DNA of 7,568 nucleotides from Pseudomonadota bacterium. Lineage in GTDB: Bacteria; Pseudomonadota; Gammaproteobacteria; Xanthomonadales; Rhodanobacteraceae. The notes under the pieces were generated by a model. The model saw only the letters and a list, made by a program, of their open reading frames with translations, had not been told where the DNA came from and ran no database searches. Positions 1-5,595 of the stretch are shown here, in pieces (positions within the stretch are counted from its first letter, which is position 1; every line of letters begins with the position of its first letter). The stretch is from assembly GCA_021787175.1 (NCBI GenBank), contig JAJYMF010000258.1, forward strand, positions 1 through 7,568, read 5' to 3'. A program made the position numbers and the translations under genes.

Positions 1-7
1 CCGATCT
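1..7. other. Probable sequencing-adapter remnant at the sequence end
   Basis: The first seven bases, CCGATCT, are identical to the 3' end of the common Illumina adapter (which ends in GCTCTTCCGATCT). Read on the minus strand, leuC is normal through Pro-Gly-Cys-Ser plus one further A (base 8), and then AGATCGG follows. The family has an invariant Cys-Ser-Met-Cys at this spot, so the next bases should be TG TGC. The protein departs from its family exactly where the adapter-like string begins. A 7-base match alone is weak. Its place at the extreme end and at the breakpoint of a conserved motif makes contamination more likely than a real variant. Confidence 0.8.
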
Positions 8-1229
8 TCGAGCAGCCCGGCTCGCGCCACTCGGCGCCGGCGGCGCGGAACACCTCGTGCAGTCCTTCGCGTTCGGCGGCCTGCTTGACCGCGGCCGAGC
101 CGGGCACCACCAGCATGCGCACGCGCGCATCAATGCGACGCCCCCGCAACACCTCGGCGGCGGCGCGCAGATCCGACAGTCGCCCGTTGGTGCAACTGCC
201 GACAAACACCACATCCACCGGCGTGCCCAGCAGGTTCGCACCGGCGTGCAGACCCATGTAGGCCAGCGCGCGCCGGCTCTGCTCGTCGCTCGCGGCGGGC
301 ACGGTGGCGTCGATGGCCATGACCATGCCGGGGTGCGTGCCGTAGCTGAGCGTCGGGCGGACCGCGCCGGCATCGATCTCGACGACTCGATCGAAGCGGG
401 CGTCGGCGTCGCTGCACAGTTCCTCCCAGCGCCCCAGGGCGCGCCGCCAGTCCGCACCCTGCGGCGCGCGCGGACGGCCTCGCAGCCAGGCGAAGGTGAC
501 CTCGTCCGGGGCGATCATGCCGGCGCGCGCGCCGGCCTCGATCGACATGTTGCAGACGGTCATGCGCTCTTCCATCGACAGCGCACGGATCGCTTCGCCG
601 CGATACTCGATCACGCAGCCGGTGCCGCCGTCGATGCCGATGCGGCCGATGATGTGCAGCACCAGATCCTTGGCGCTGACGCCGGGCTGCAGGCGCCCGC
701 GAACCTCGATCGCCATAGCCTTCGGCTTGCGCTGCAGCAGGCACTGGCTGGCCAGTACATGGCCGACCTCGCTGGTCCCAATCCCGAAGGCCAGCGCGCC
801 GAAAGCGCCGTGGGTGCTGGTATGGCTGTCACCGCAGACAATGGTCATCCCCGGCTGGGTCGCGCCCAGTTCCGGGCCGATCACGTGCACGATGCCGCGC
901 TGCGGGTGCTCGATGTCCAGAAGCTCGATGCCGAACTCGCGGCAGTTGCGCTCGAGCATGCGTACCTGCGCCTCGGCCTCGGGCGTGATGTAGGAACGCC
1001 GGCCTTGCGCATCGGCCGCCAGGGTAGGCGTGGAATGATCCAGCGTGGCCAGCACGCGTTCTGGGCGGCGCACGCGCAGATTGCGCGCGCGCAGCTCCGC
1101 GAACGCCTGCGGCGAGGTCACCTCATGCACCAGATGCAGGTCGACGTACAGCAGTGCCGGCGTGTCCGGCGTCTCTGCCGTGACCTGGTGCGCGTCCCAG
1201 AGCTTGTCGAGCAGCGTGCGCGCGGACAT
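1..1229 (-). CDS. leuC: 3-isopropylmalate dehydratase large subunit (partial, C-terminus missing)
   Basis: LeuC forms the isopropylmalate isomerase with LeuD. This cytoplasmic [4Fe-4S] enzyme converts 2-isopropylmalate to 3-isopropylmalate in leucine synthesis. About 407 genuine residues are visible out of roughly 465-470 in the family. Aconitase-fold landmarks include LLYVDLHLVHEVTSPQAF (26-43), LDHSTPTL (63-70), VCGDSHTSTHGAFGALAFGI (131-150), GIGTSEV (149-155) and SMEERMTVCNM (218-228). Cluster ligands visible are C345 in GSCTN and C406 in PGCS. The third Cys, expected at 409 in CSMC, is lost because the last bases look like adapter. The ATG at 1229 overlaps the ilvE stop as TGATG, with a GGAGGT Shine-Dalgarno (SD) 6 nt upstream. 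The start matches the family N-terminus (MSARTLLDKLWDAH). It is the third visible gene of the leuA-ilvE-leuC unit; leuD and leuB probably follow outside the window. Family assignment is near certain. Confidence 0.97.
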   Translation of the reverse strand, partial: MSARTLLDKLWDAHQVTAETPDTPALLYVDLHLVHEVTSPQAFAELRARNLRVRRPERVLATLDHSTPTLAADAQGRRSYITPEAEAQVRMLERNCREFGIELLDIEHPQRGIVHVIGPELGATQPGMTIVCGDSHTSTHGAFGALAFGIGTSEVGHVLASQCLLQRKPKAMAIEVRGRLQPGVSAKDLVLHIIGRIGIDGGTGCVIEYRGEAIRALSMEERMTVCNMSIEAGARAGMIAPDEVTFAWLRGRPRAPQGADWRRALGRWEELCSDADARFDRVVEIDAGAVRPTLSYGTHPGMVMAIDATVPAASDEQSRRALAYMGLHAGANLLGTPVDVVFVGSCTNGRLSDLRAAAEVLRGRRIDARVRMLVVPGSAAVKQAAEREGLHEVFRAAGAEWREPGCSKI

Positions 1230-2215
1230 CAGGCCACCTCCAGCGACGGGGTGGCGGCGCGATGCAGATGTTTGGACGTCTCGGCATCGGCCTGCAGCGG
1301 CGTCAGCCAGCCGTGGCGGTCGGCTTGACGGCCATCGAACAGGCCGAAGAAGGCATCCTGCAGCGCGCGCGTGATGGGCCCCGGGATGCCGTCGCCGACG
1401 GTCTTGCGATCGACCGAACGCACCGGCGTGATCTCGGCCGCGGTGCCGGTCAGGAACACCTCGTCGGCAACGTACAGCAGCTCGCGCGGCAGATCGCACT
1501 CGACCACCTCGATGCCGAGGTCGGCGGCCAGCGTCAGCACGCTGTCGCGAGTGATGCCGGCGAGAATGCCGGCGGCCACCGGCGGCGTGTACAGCCGACC
1601 GCGCTGCACCAGAAAAAGATTCTCGCCGGCGCCCTCGCTGAGCAGGCCGCTGGGCGCCAGCGCGATGCCCTCGGCGTAGCCGCCGCGTTTCGCCTCCTGC
1701 GCGATCAGCTGGCTGGAAAGATAATTGCCGCCGGCCTTGGCGCCGCTGGGCAGGGTGTTGGGCGCGGGCCGGTGCCACGACGAGACGCAGACATCGATGC
1801 CGTCGCGCACGGCAGCGGCGCCATGCAGGTTGCCCCACGCCACCGCCAAGATCGCCACCTCGACCGGGACGCTGGCATCGGGGGCGAGGCTGAAAGTGAA
1901 TCCCGCGCGGTACACCAGAGGCCGCACATAGGCACTGCTCAGCCCGTTGGCGAGCACCACCTCGGCGCAGGCCCGGTCGATCTCGGCCGGCGTGTGGCGG
2001 ATGTCCAGATCGTGGATGCGCGCCGAGCGGAACAGCCGCGCGGTGTGATCGGCCAGGCGGAAATAGCGCGGCCCCTGCGGCGTGGCATACACGCGCTCGC
2101 CCTCGAACACCGAGGAGCCGTAATGCAGCACGTGAGCGCCGACGTGGACGGTCGCCTCCTGCCACGGCTTGATGCGTCCGTCATGCCACAGATAAGTGCT
2201 GGTCGAGGTCGTCAT
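1229..2215 (-). CDS. ilvE: Branched-chain-amino-acid aminotransferase
   Basis: This PLP-dependent fold-type IV transaminase catalyses the last step of Leu, Ile and Val synthesis, using glutamate as amino donor. It has 328 residues. The N-terminal domain carries VHVGAHVLHYGSSVFEGERVY (positions 23-43) and YVRPL (96-100). The PLP lysine is K160 in SGAKAGGNYLSSQ. The class-IV signature LLSEGAGENLFLV (191-203) follows, then GITRD (220-224) and LTGTAAEITPVRSVD (255-269). The match to enteric IlvE is close along the whole length, including AFFGLFDG near the end. About 20 residues after GWL extend past the E. coli end. The ATG at 2215 lies inside leuA (35-nt overlap). No later Met fits, and family alignment needs this N-terminus. 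Only a weak SD (GGGA about 9 nt upstream) is seen, so translation probably depends on coupling to leuA. Its position between leuA and leuC suggests co-regulation with leucine synthesis. Confidence 0.96.
   Translation of the reverse strand: MTTSTSTYLWHDGRIKPWQEATVHVGAHVLHYGSSVFEGERVYATPQGPRYFRLADHTARLFRSARIHDLDIRHTPAEIDRACAEVVLANGLSSAYVRPLVYRAGFTFSLAPDASVPVEVAILAVAWGNLHGAAAVRDGIDVCVSSWHRPAPNTLPSGAKAGGNYLSSQLIAQEAKRGGYAEGIALAPSGLLSEGAGENLFLVQRGRLYTPPVAAGILAGITRDSVLTLAADLGIEVVECDLPRELLYVADEVFLTGTAAEITPVRSVDRKTVGDGIPGPITRALQDAFFGLFDGRQADRHGWLTPLQADAETSKHLHRAATPSLEVA
1236..1241 (-). promoter_or_regulatory. Shine-Dalgarno of leuC
   Basis: GGAGGT on the minus strand lies 6 nt before the leuC ATG and inside the last codons of ilvE. 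It supports the 1229 start and lets leuC be re-initiated by ribosomes finishing ilvE at the TGATG junction. Confidence 0.8.
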
Positions 2216-3830
2216 GAGTCAGATTCCCGTTGCGGTCGGTTGGAGAGAGAGATGGGGGGTGCGGATGCGTGCGTTCGATGCGGTTGATGACCTCGAGGAT
2301 CGCCAGCGCTGCGGCCTCGACGATGTCGGTGCTGGTGCCGCGGCCGCGCAGCTCCTGCGCGTCGTGCTGCACGCGCAGTACCGCCTCGCCCTGCGCGCCG
2401 GCGCCGAAGCCGATGCTGCGCACGCGCAGCTCCACGACCTCGAGATCGAGGCCGGAGGCGCGCACCAGGGCCGTCATGGTCGCGTGCACAGGGCCGTTGC
2501 CGGTGGCGGTTTCGCGCGCGCTGCGGCCATCGCAGTGGCGCAGATGCAGCGACGCGATCGATGCGCCGCCCACGTAGGTGCCCACATGCAGCGCCGCCAG
2601 CGTCCAGGGCCCGCGGGAGTGCACGGCGGCGCCCAGCACCAGCGCCTCGATGTCCGCGTCGAGCACTTCGCGCTTGCTTTCGGCCAGCGCCTTGAACTCG
2701 GCGAACAGCATCTCGAAGCGCTCCGCGTCCACGCGCAACCCCAGCATGCCGATGCGTTCGCGCAGGGCGTGACGGCCGCTGTGACGGCCCAGCACCAGCC
2801 GCGTGTGCGGGAAACCGACGTCCTCCGGGCGCATGATTTCGTACGTCGTGCGGTTGGCGAGCATGCCGTGCTGATGGATGCCGGCCTCGTGGGCAAACGC
2901 GTTGTCGCCGACGATGGCCTTGTTGCGGGCCACTTCGAGGCCCAGCATGCCGCTCAGTGCGCGCGATGCCGCGTACAGGCGCGTGCTGTCGATCGCGGTA
3001 TTCAGCGCGAAACGGTCGGCGCGCGTGCGCAGCGCCATCACCACTTCCTCGAGCGCGGCGTTGCCCGCACGCTCGCCGATGCCGTTCAGGGTGCACTCGA
3101 TCTGGCGCGCGCCCGCTTCCGCCGCGGCGAGGCTGTTGGCCACGCCCATGCCGAGGTCGTCGTGGCAGTGCGTGCTGAGCACGACGCGCTCGATCCCGGC
3201 GACCTCGCGGCGCAGGCGTGCGAACAGCGTCGCGATCTCGGCGGGCGTGGTGTAGCCCACCGTGTCGGGCACGTTGATGGTGCGCGCGCCGGCGGCGATC
3301 ACCGCGCCGAAGACCTCGATCAGGAATTCCGGTTCGGTGCGCAGCGCGTCCTCGGCCGAGAACTCGACGTCGTCGCACAGCGCGCGCGCGCGGCGCACGC
3401 CGGCGATCGCGGCGTCCAGAACCTGCGCGCGGCTCATGCGCAGCTTGTGCTCGCGGTGGATCGGGCTGGTGGCGATGAACAGGTGGATGCGCGCCTGCGC
3501 CGCCGCCTCCACGGCACGGGCGGCGGCCGCGATGTCGGATTCCTGGCAGCGCGCCAGCGCGCAGATGCGCGCGCGGTGCGCCGCGGCGGCGATCGCGGCC
3601 ACGGCCGCGGCATCCTCGTCCGAGGCCGCGGGAAACCCGGCCTCGATGATGTCGACGCCGAGTTCGTCGAGGATGCGCGCCATGCGCAGCTTCTGCGCGC
3701 GCGTCATGCTGCAGCCGGGCGCCTGCTCGCCGTCGCGCAGCGTGGTGTCGAAGATCAGCACGCGGCCGGGCGCGGCATCCGGTTCATTCGGAGCCGCGTG
3801 TCCTGCGTGGGGGAACGATGCTGTGCTCAT
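2181..3830 (-). CDS. leuA: 2-isopropylmalate synthase
   Basis: LeuA condenses acetyl-CoA with 2-ketoisovalerate, the first committed and leucine-feedback-inhibited step of leucine synthesis. It has 549 residues. The TIM-barrel domain starts at LIFDTTLRDGEQAPGCSM (25-42). Expected divalent-metal ligands are D28, H221 and H223 in STHCHDDLGMGVANS, and N257 in GERAGNAALEE. Other landmarks are NVPDTVGYTTPAE (186-198) and HEAGIHQHGML (314-324). A complete C-terminal LeuA regulatory (leucine-binding) domain runs from about 385 to 518 and ends in GRGTSTDIVEAAALAILEVI. The ATG at 3830 has GGAG 5 nt upstream (3836-3839). About 20 N-terminal residues precede the conserved core. The last ~30 residues (PHPPSLSP onward) look unconserved, and the final 35 nt are shared with ilvE. 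It is the first gene after the attenuator, so its transcription is probably set by leader-peptide translation. Homocitrate synthase and citramalate synthase are less likely given the leu neighbours. Confidence 0.97.
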   Translation of the reverse strand: MSTASFPHAGHAAPNEPDAAPGRVLIFDTTLRDGEQAPGCSMTRAQKLRMARILDELGVDIIEAGFPAASDEDAAAVAAIAAAAHRARICALARCQESDIAAAARAVEAAAQARIHLFIATSPIHREHKLRMSRAQVLDAAIAGVRRARALCDDVEFSAEDALRTEPEFLIEVFGAVIAAGARTINVPDTVGYTTPAEIATLFARLRREVAGIERVVLSTHCHDDLGMGVANSLAAAEAGARQIECTLNGIGERAGNAALEEVVMALRTRADRFALNTAIDSTRLYAASRALSGMLGLEVARNKAIVGDNAFAHEAGIHQHGMLANRTTYEIMRPEDVGFPHTRLVLGRHSGRHALRERIGMLGLRVDAERFEMLFAEFKALAESKREVLDADIEALVLGAAVHSRGPWTLAALHVGTYVGGASIASLHLRHCDGRSARETATGNGPVHATMTALVRASGLDLEVVELRVRSIGFGAGAQGEAVLRVQHDAQELRGRGTSTDIVEAAALAILEVINRIERTHPHPPSLSPTDRNGNLTHDDLDQHLSVA

Positions 3831-3835
3831 GGCTG

Positions 3836-3839
3836 CTCC
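3836..3839 (-). promoter_or_regulatory. Shine-Dalgarno of leuA
   Basis: GGAG on the minus strand lies 5 nt before the leuA ATG at 3830. It is downstream of the attenuator terminator, so it exists only in read-through transcripts. Confidence 0.55.
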
Positions 3840-3866
3840 GCTGCGCGCGGGTGCCGGGCGTGAGCG

Positions 3867-3930
3867 AAATCAGGCGAAAAAAAACCCCGCATCCGGTGAG
3901 GGTGCGGGGTTCTGGTTGTTCGTCTGATTT
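3867..3930 (-). repeat. Inverted repeat enclosing the leu attenuator terminator
   Basis: On the minus strand AAATCAGACG (3930-3921) and CGCCTGATTT (3876-3867) are complementary at 9 of 10 positions and flank the terminator hairpin. In a read-through transcript they could close a longer stem just upstream of the leuA ribosome binding site. The inner AATCAG is also complementary to CTGATT, the first two control codons of the leader peptide (3992-3987), so two pairings compete. The complementarity is seen directly; any function is inference. Confidence 0.5.
3877..3911 (-). terminator. Intrinsic terminator of the leu/ilv attenuator
   Basis: On the minus strand AACCCCGCA (3911-3903) pairs perfectly with TGCGGGGTT (3891-3883) across an 11-nt loop. 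An uninterrupted run of eight T (3884-3877) overlaps the end of the 3' arm. This is a textbook rho-independent terminator. It sits 46 nt upstream of leuA and 33 nt after the stop of a Leu/Ile/Val-rich leader ORF, so it is best read as an attenuator and not as the end of thrABC. There is no matching T-run for plus-strand transcription. Confidence 0.92.
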
Positions 3931-4007
3931 CTAGACGCGCGCCCTTATCCCGCACCTCCGTGGGTAATGAGAAGGACCGCCAGAAGAATCAGTGCAGATG
4001 ACGCGGG
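3901..4007 (-). promoter_or_regulatory. Attenuator leader RNA: alternative 1:2 and 2:3 pairings
   Basis: All segments are on the minus strand. Segment 1, CCCGCGTC (4007-4000), lies just before the control codons. Segment 2, GGTGCGGG (3956-3949), covers the last codons of the leader ORF. Segment 3, CCCGCACC (3908-3901), overlaps the 5' arm of the terminator. Segment 2 pairs perfectly with segment 3 over 8 bp (the antiterminator). It also pairs with segment 1 over 8 bp, two of them G-U. A ribosome stalled at 3992-3966 for lack of charged Leu, Ile or Val tRNA would cover segment 1, free segment 2 and block the terminator. A ribosome reaching the stop at 3945 would cover segment 2 and allow termination. 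Pairings were found by eye; no folding energy was computed. Confidence 0.75.
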
Positions 4008-4085
4008 CTGCGGATTCACTGGTGCACGCGAGCCGCCGGCGGAGCCGGAACGGGCGAATGCGTGGGAGGGGAAGCGCGCGGACAT
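3945..4085 (-). CDS. Leader peptide of the leu/ilv attenuator (Leu/Ile/Val-rich)
   Basis: This small regulatory ORF of 46 codons would be translated as a sensor, not for its product. Its C-terminal part reads SALILLAVLLITHGGAG. The control run 3992-3966 encodes L-I-L-L-A-V-L-L-I: five Leu, two Ile and one Val in nine codons, using CTG, ATT, CTT, CTG, GCG, GTC, CTT, CTC, ATT. A TAA stop at 3947-3945 precedes the terminator by 33 nt. This resembles the known ilv and leu leader peptides of enteric bacteria in design, though not in sequence. The start is uncertain. The ATG at 4085 sits about where transcription should begin, implying a leaderless message. A GTG at 4019 would give 24 residues with a ~65-nt untranslated leader, but I see no clear SD for it. 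Whichever start is right, the control-codon frame is the same. Confidence 0.8.
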   Translation of the reverse strand: MSARFPSHAFARSGSAGGSRAPVNPQPASSALILLAVLLITHGGAG

Positions 4086-4091
4086 GGCCCG

Positions 4092-4120
4092 ACCGTACCC
4101 ATGCTTTTTGCGCTTGTCAA
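4092..4120 (-). promoter_or_regulatory. Sigma70-type promoter of the leu/ilv operon
   Basis: On the minus strand a perfect -35 TTGACA (4120-4115) is separated by 17 nt from TACGGT (4097-4092), which keeps the three most conserved -10 positions (T, A and final T). The predicted start point is near 4086-4084, at or beside the ATG of the leader ORF. The spacing and the position directly ahead of the attenuator support the call. The weak -10 middle suggests moderate strength or need for an activator. Confidence 0.75.
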
Positions 4121-4189
4121 CACCTGATTTTGATGCCGGCGCATGACGCGACCACTCGACAGGCCGGCCAGGATCCATGGTGGACAGGC

Positions 4190-4202
4190 GACACAGGGTG
4201 TC
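4190..4202. repeat. Short hairpin GACAC-AGG-GTGTC
   Basis: A perfect 5-bp inverted repeat with a 3-nt loop; GGC (4187-4189) and GCC (4205-4207) can extend the stem past a 2-nt bulge. It lies between thrC and the leu promoter, about 70 nt upstream of the -35 box. No T-run follows on either strand. The role is unknown, and chance is possible in this GC-rich DNA. Confidence 0.3.
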
Positions 4203-4204
4203 AT

Positions 4205-4218
4205 GCCGGACGTCCGGC
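4205..4218. repeat. 14-bp perfect palindrome upstream of the leu promoter
   Basis: GCCGGACGTCCGGC is a perfect 14-bp dyad without spacer, about 85 nt upstream of the -35 box. It could be a protein-binding site, for example for a regulator of the leu operon, or a small hairpin. No known operator is recognised. The LysR-type T-N11-A motif was not found here with confidence. Confidence 0.35.
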
Positions 4219-4245
4219 GGATCAAGGAGCAGGCCTTTCCGGTGC

Positions 4246-4286
4246 TTCGTCATCCGGGCGCGAACGATTGCCCATTGCATGACGAA
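4246..4286 (-). repeat. Nested inverted repeat just downstream of thrC
   Basis: TTCGTCAT (4246-4253) and ATGACGAA (4279-4286) are perfect 8-bp arms. Inside them GGGC (4256-4259) can pair with GCCC (4270-4273). The structure begins 10 nt after the thrC stop, where a transcript-end hairpin would be expected. No T-run follows on the minus strand, so it is not a clear intrinsic terminator. It may be a 3'-end stabilising hairpin or part of a Rho-dependent end. Confidence 0.5.
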
Positions 4287-4296
4287 TGCCGTGTGT

Positions 4297-5595
4297 TCAG
4301 GCGACATCGAGCCGCAGCAGGCGCGTTTTCAGTGCCGCGTCGTCCGCGGCCAGGGGCTCGCTGGACGCGGGGCGCGACAGTAGCCGCTGCAGCGGCGCGG
4401 GCGAGTCGATGGCGCGGCCGATCAGCGGCTCGATCAGTTCGGCAAACTTGGCCGCATGCGCGGTGGCGACGACCGCGTAGTCGCGCGTGTCGCCCTGCGC
4501 CCGCAGCCGCGCGAGCACGTGCAGGGCGGTGGCGGTATGCGGACAGGGCGGCAAATCCGGCTGCGCGCCCCCGTGGCGCAGGACGGCGCGGATGGCGTCG
4601 TCGTCCACCGCGAACGCCCGCAGTTCGTGGCGCAGCGCGTCGTCGTCGCCGTACAGCCAGCGCAGGCGCTCGAAATTGCTGGGCGCGCCGACGTCCATCG
4701 CGTTGGCCAGGGTGGTCACGCTGGGCCGCGGCGCGTAGCCGCTGCCCGCGAAGAATCGCGGCAGCGCGTCGTTGTCGTTAGTGGCCAGCACGATCGCATC
4801 GATCGGCAGCCCCATCCTGCGCGCCAGCACGCAGGCCAGCGCGTTGCCGAGATTGCCGGTCGGCACGATGAACGAGAGCGGCCGCGCACTGGCGCGCTGG
4901 TGTTCGAGCGCGGCCCAGGCGTAGTAGCCCATCTGCGGCAGCAAGCGGCCGAGGCTGATGCTGTTGGCCGAGCGGAGCGGCATGCCCAAGCTGCGGTCGA
5001 GCAGGGCGCCCTTGACCATGCGCTGGCAATCGTCGAAGGCGCCGTCCACGCGCAGGGCCAGCACGTTGTCGCCAAAGGCGCCGAGCTGGTGCGCCTGGCG
5101 CAGCGAGACGCCACCCTGCGGATAGAGGATCACCACGCGGAAGCCCGCGCGCCGATGGAATGCCGCCGCCACCGCGGCGCCGGTGTCGCCGGATGTGGCG
5201 ACGAGGATGGTCAGCGGTGCTGCCGTCGCGGGCCGCAGCCGCGCCAGCGTGGCGGCGAGGAAGCGCGCGCCGATGTCCTTGAACGCCAGCGTCGGTCCGT
5301 GGAACAGCTCCAGCAGATGGTCGCCGGGCGTGCCCAGCGCGCGCATCGGCAGCGGCTGGGCCAGCGCCTCGGCGCAGATCGCCTGCAGCGACGTCTGCAG
5401 CGAGGTGCCGGCGAAAAAAGGCGCGAGCAGCCGCTCGGTCACCGCCTTCGGCGTGCGTACGTCGGCGAAATCGCCGGGACTGAAGGTGGGCAGCGGGTCC
5501 GGCATGTACAGACCCCCGTCCGGCGCGAGCCCCGCGCCGATGGCGTCCTCCAGCGAGGCGGTCGCCGCGCGGTCGCGAGTGCTCACGTAGCGCAT
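4297..5595 (-). CDS. thrC: Threonine synthase
   Basis: This PLP enzyme converts O-phospho-L-homoserine to L-threonine, the final step of the pathway. It has 432 residues, close to the enteric ThrC (~428). The N-terminus MRYVSTRD and the GLAPDGGLYMP segment (22-32) are typical. The PLP lysine is K106 in PTLAFKDIGARF. TSGDTGAA (134-141) and the phosphate-binding loop PTGNLGNA (245-252) follow, then APSNFERL (304-311) and PHTATA (352-357). It is the fold-type II, enteric-like form. The true start is the ATG at 5595, not an upstream in-frame Met, because GGAGGT lies 6 nt before it and the family begins here. It overlaps the end of thrB by 13 nt. It ends the thr operon; a hairpin follows at 4286-4246. 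Confidence 0.97.
   Translation of the reverse strand: MRYVSTRDRAATASLEDAIGAGLAPDGGLYMPDPLPTFSPGDFADVRTPKAVTERLLAPFFAGTSLQTSLQAICAEALAQPLPMRALGTPGDHLLELFHGPTLAFKDIGARFLAATLARLRPATAAPLTILVATSGDTGAAVAAAFHRRAGFRVVILYPQGGVSLRQAHQLGAFGDNVLALRVDGAFDDCQRMVKGALLDRSLGMPLRSANSISLGRLLPQMGYYAWAALEHQRASARPLSFIVPTGNLGNALACVLARRMGLPIDAIVLATNDNDALPRFFAGSGYAPRPSVTTLANAMDVGAPSNFERLRWLYGDDDALRHELRAFAVDDDAIRAVLRHGGAQPDLPPCPHTATALHVLARLRAQGDTRDYAVVATAHAAKFAELIEPLIGRAIDSPAPLQRLLSRPASSEPLAADDAALKTRLLRLDVA

Noticed and set aside
1..14. A natural LeuC variant lacking the third Fe-S cysteine
   Set aside because: The change coincides exactly with an adapter-like 7-mer at the sequence end, so an artefact is the simpler explanation.
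57..1328. 423-codon plus-strand open frame opposite leuC
   Set aside because: Shadow of leuC; His/Arg/Ala-rich with no motif, and it crosses the leuC/ilvE junction.
2196..3863. 555-codon open frame on the plus strand, opposite leuA
   Set aside because: It is antisense to a clear leuA. Its translation is an Arg/Ala/His/Gly-rich composition typical of GC-rich shadow frames, with no recognisable domain.
3877..3911. The terminator read as the end of the thr operon or of a plus-strand gene
   Set aside because: It lies downstream of a new promoter and leader ORF, and the T-run exists only for minus-strand transcription toward leuA.
3945..4307. A longer 120-codon minus-strand frame containing the leader peptide
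   Set aside because: The upstream ATG at 4307 lies within the end of thrC, and the frame runs through the leu promoter. Only the part downstream of about 4085 can be on the leader transcript.
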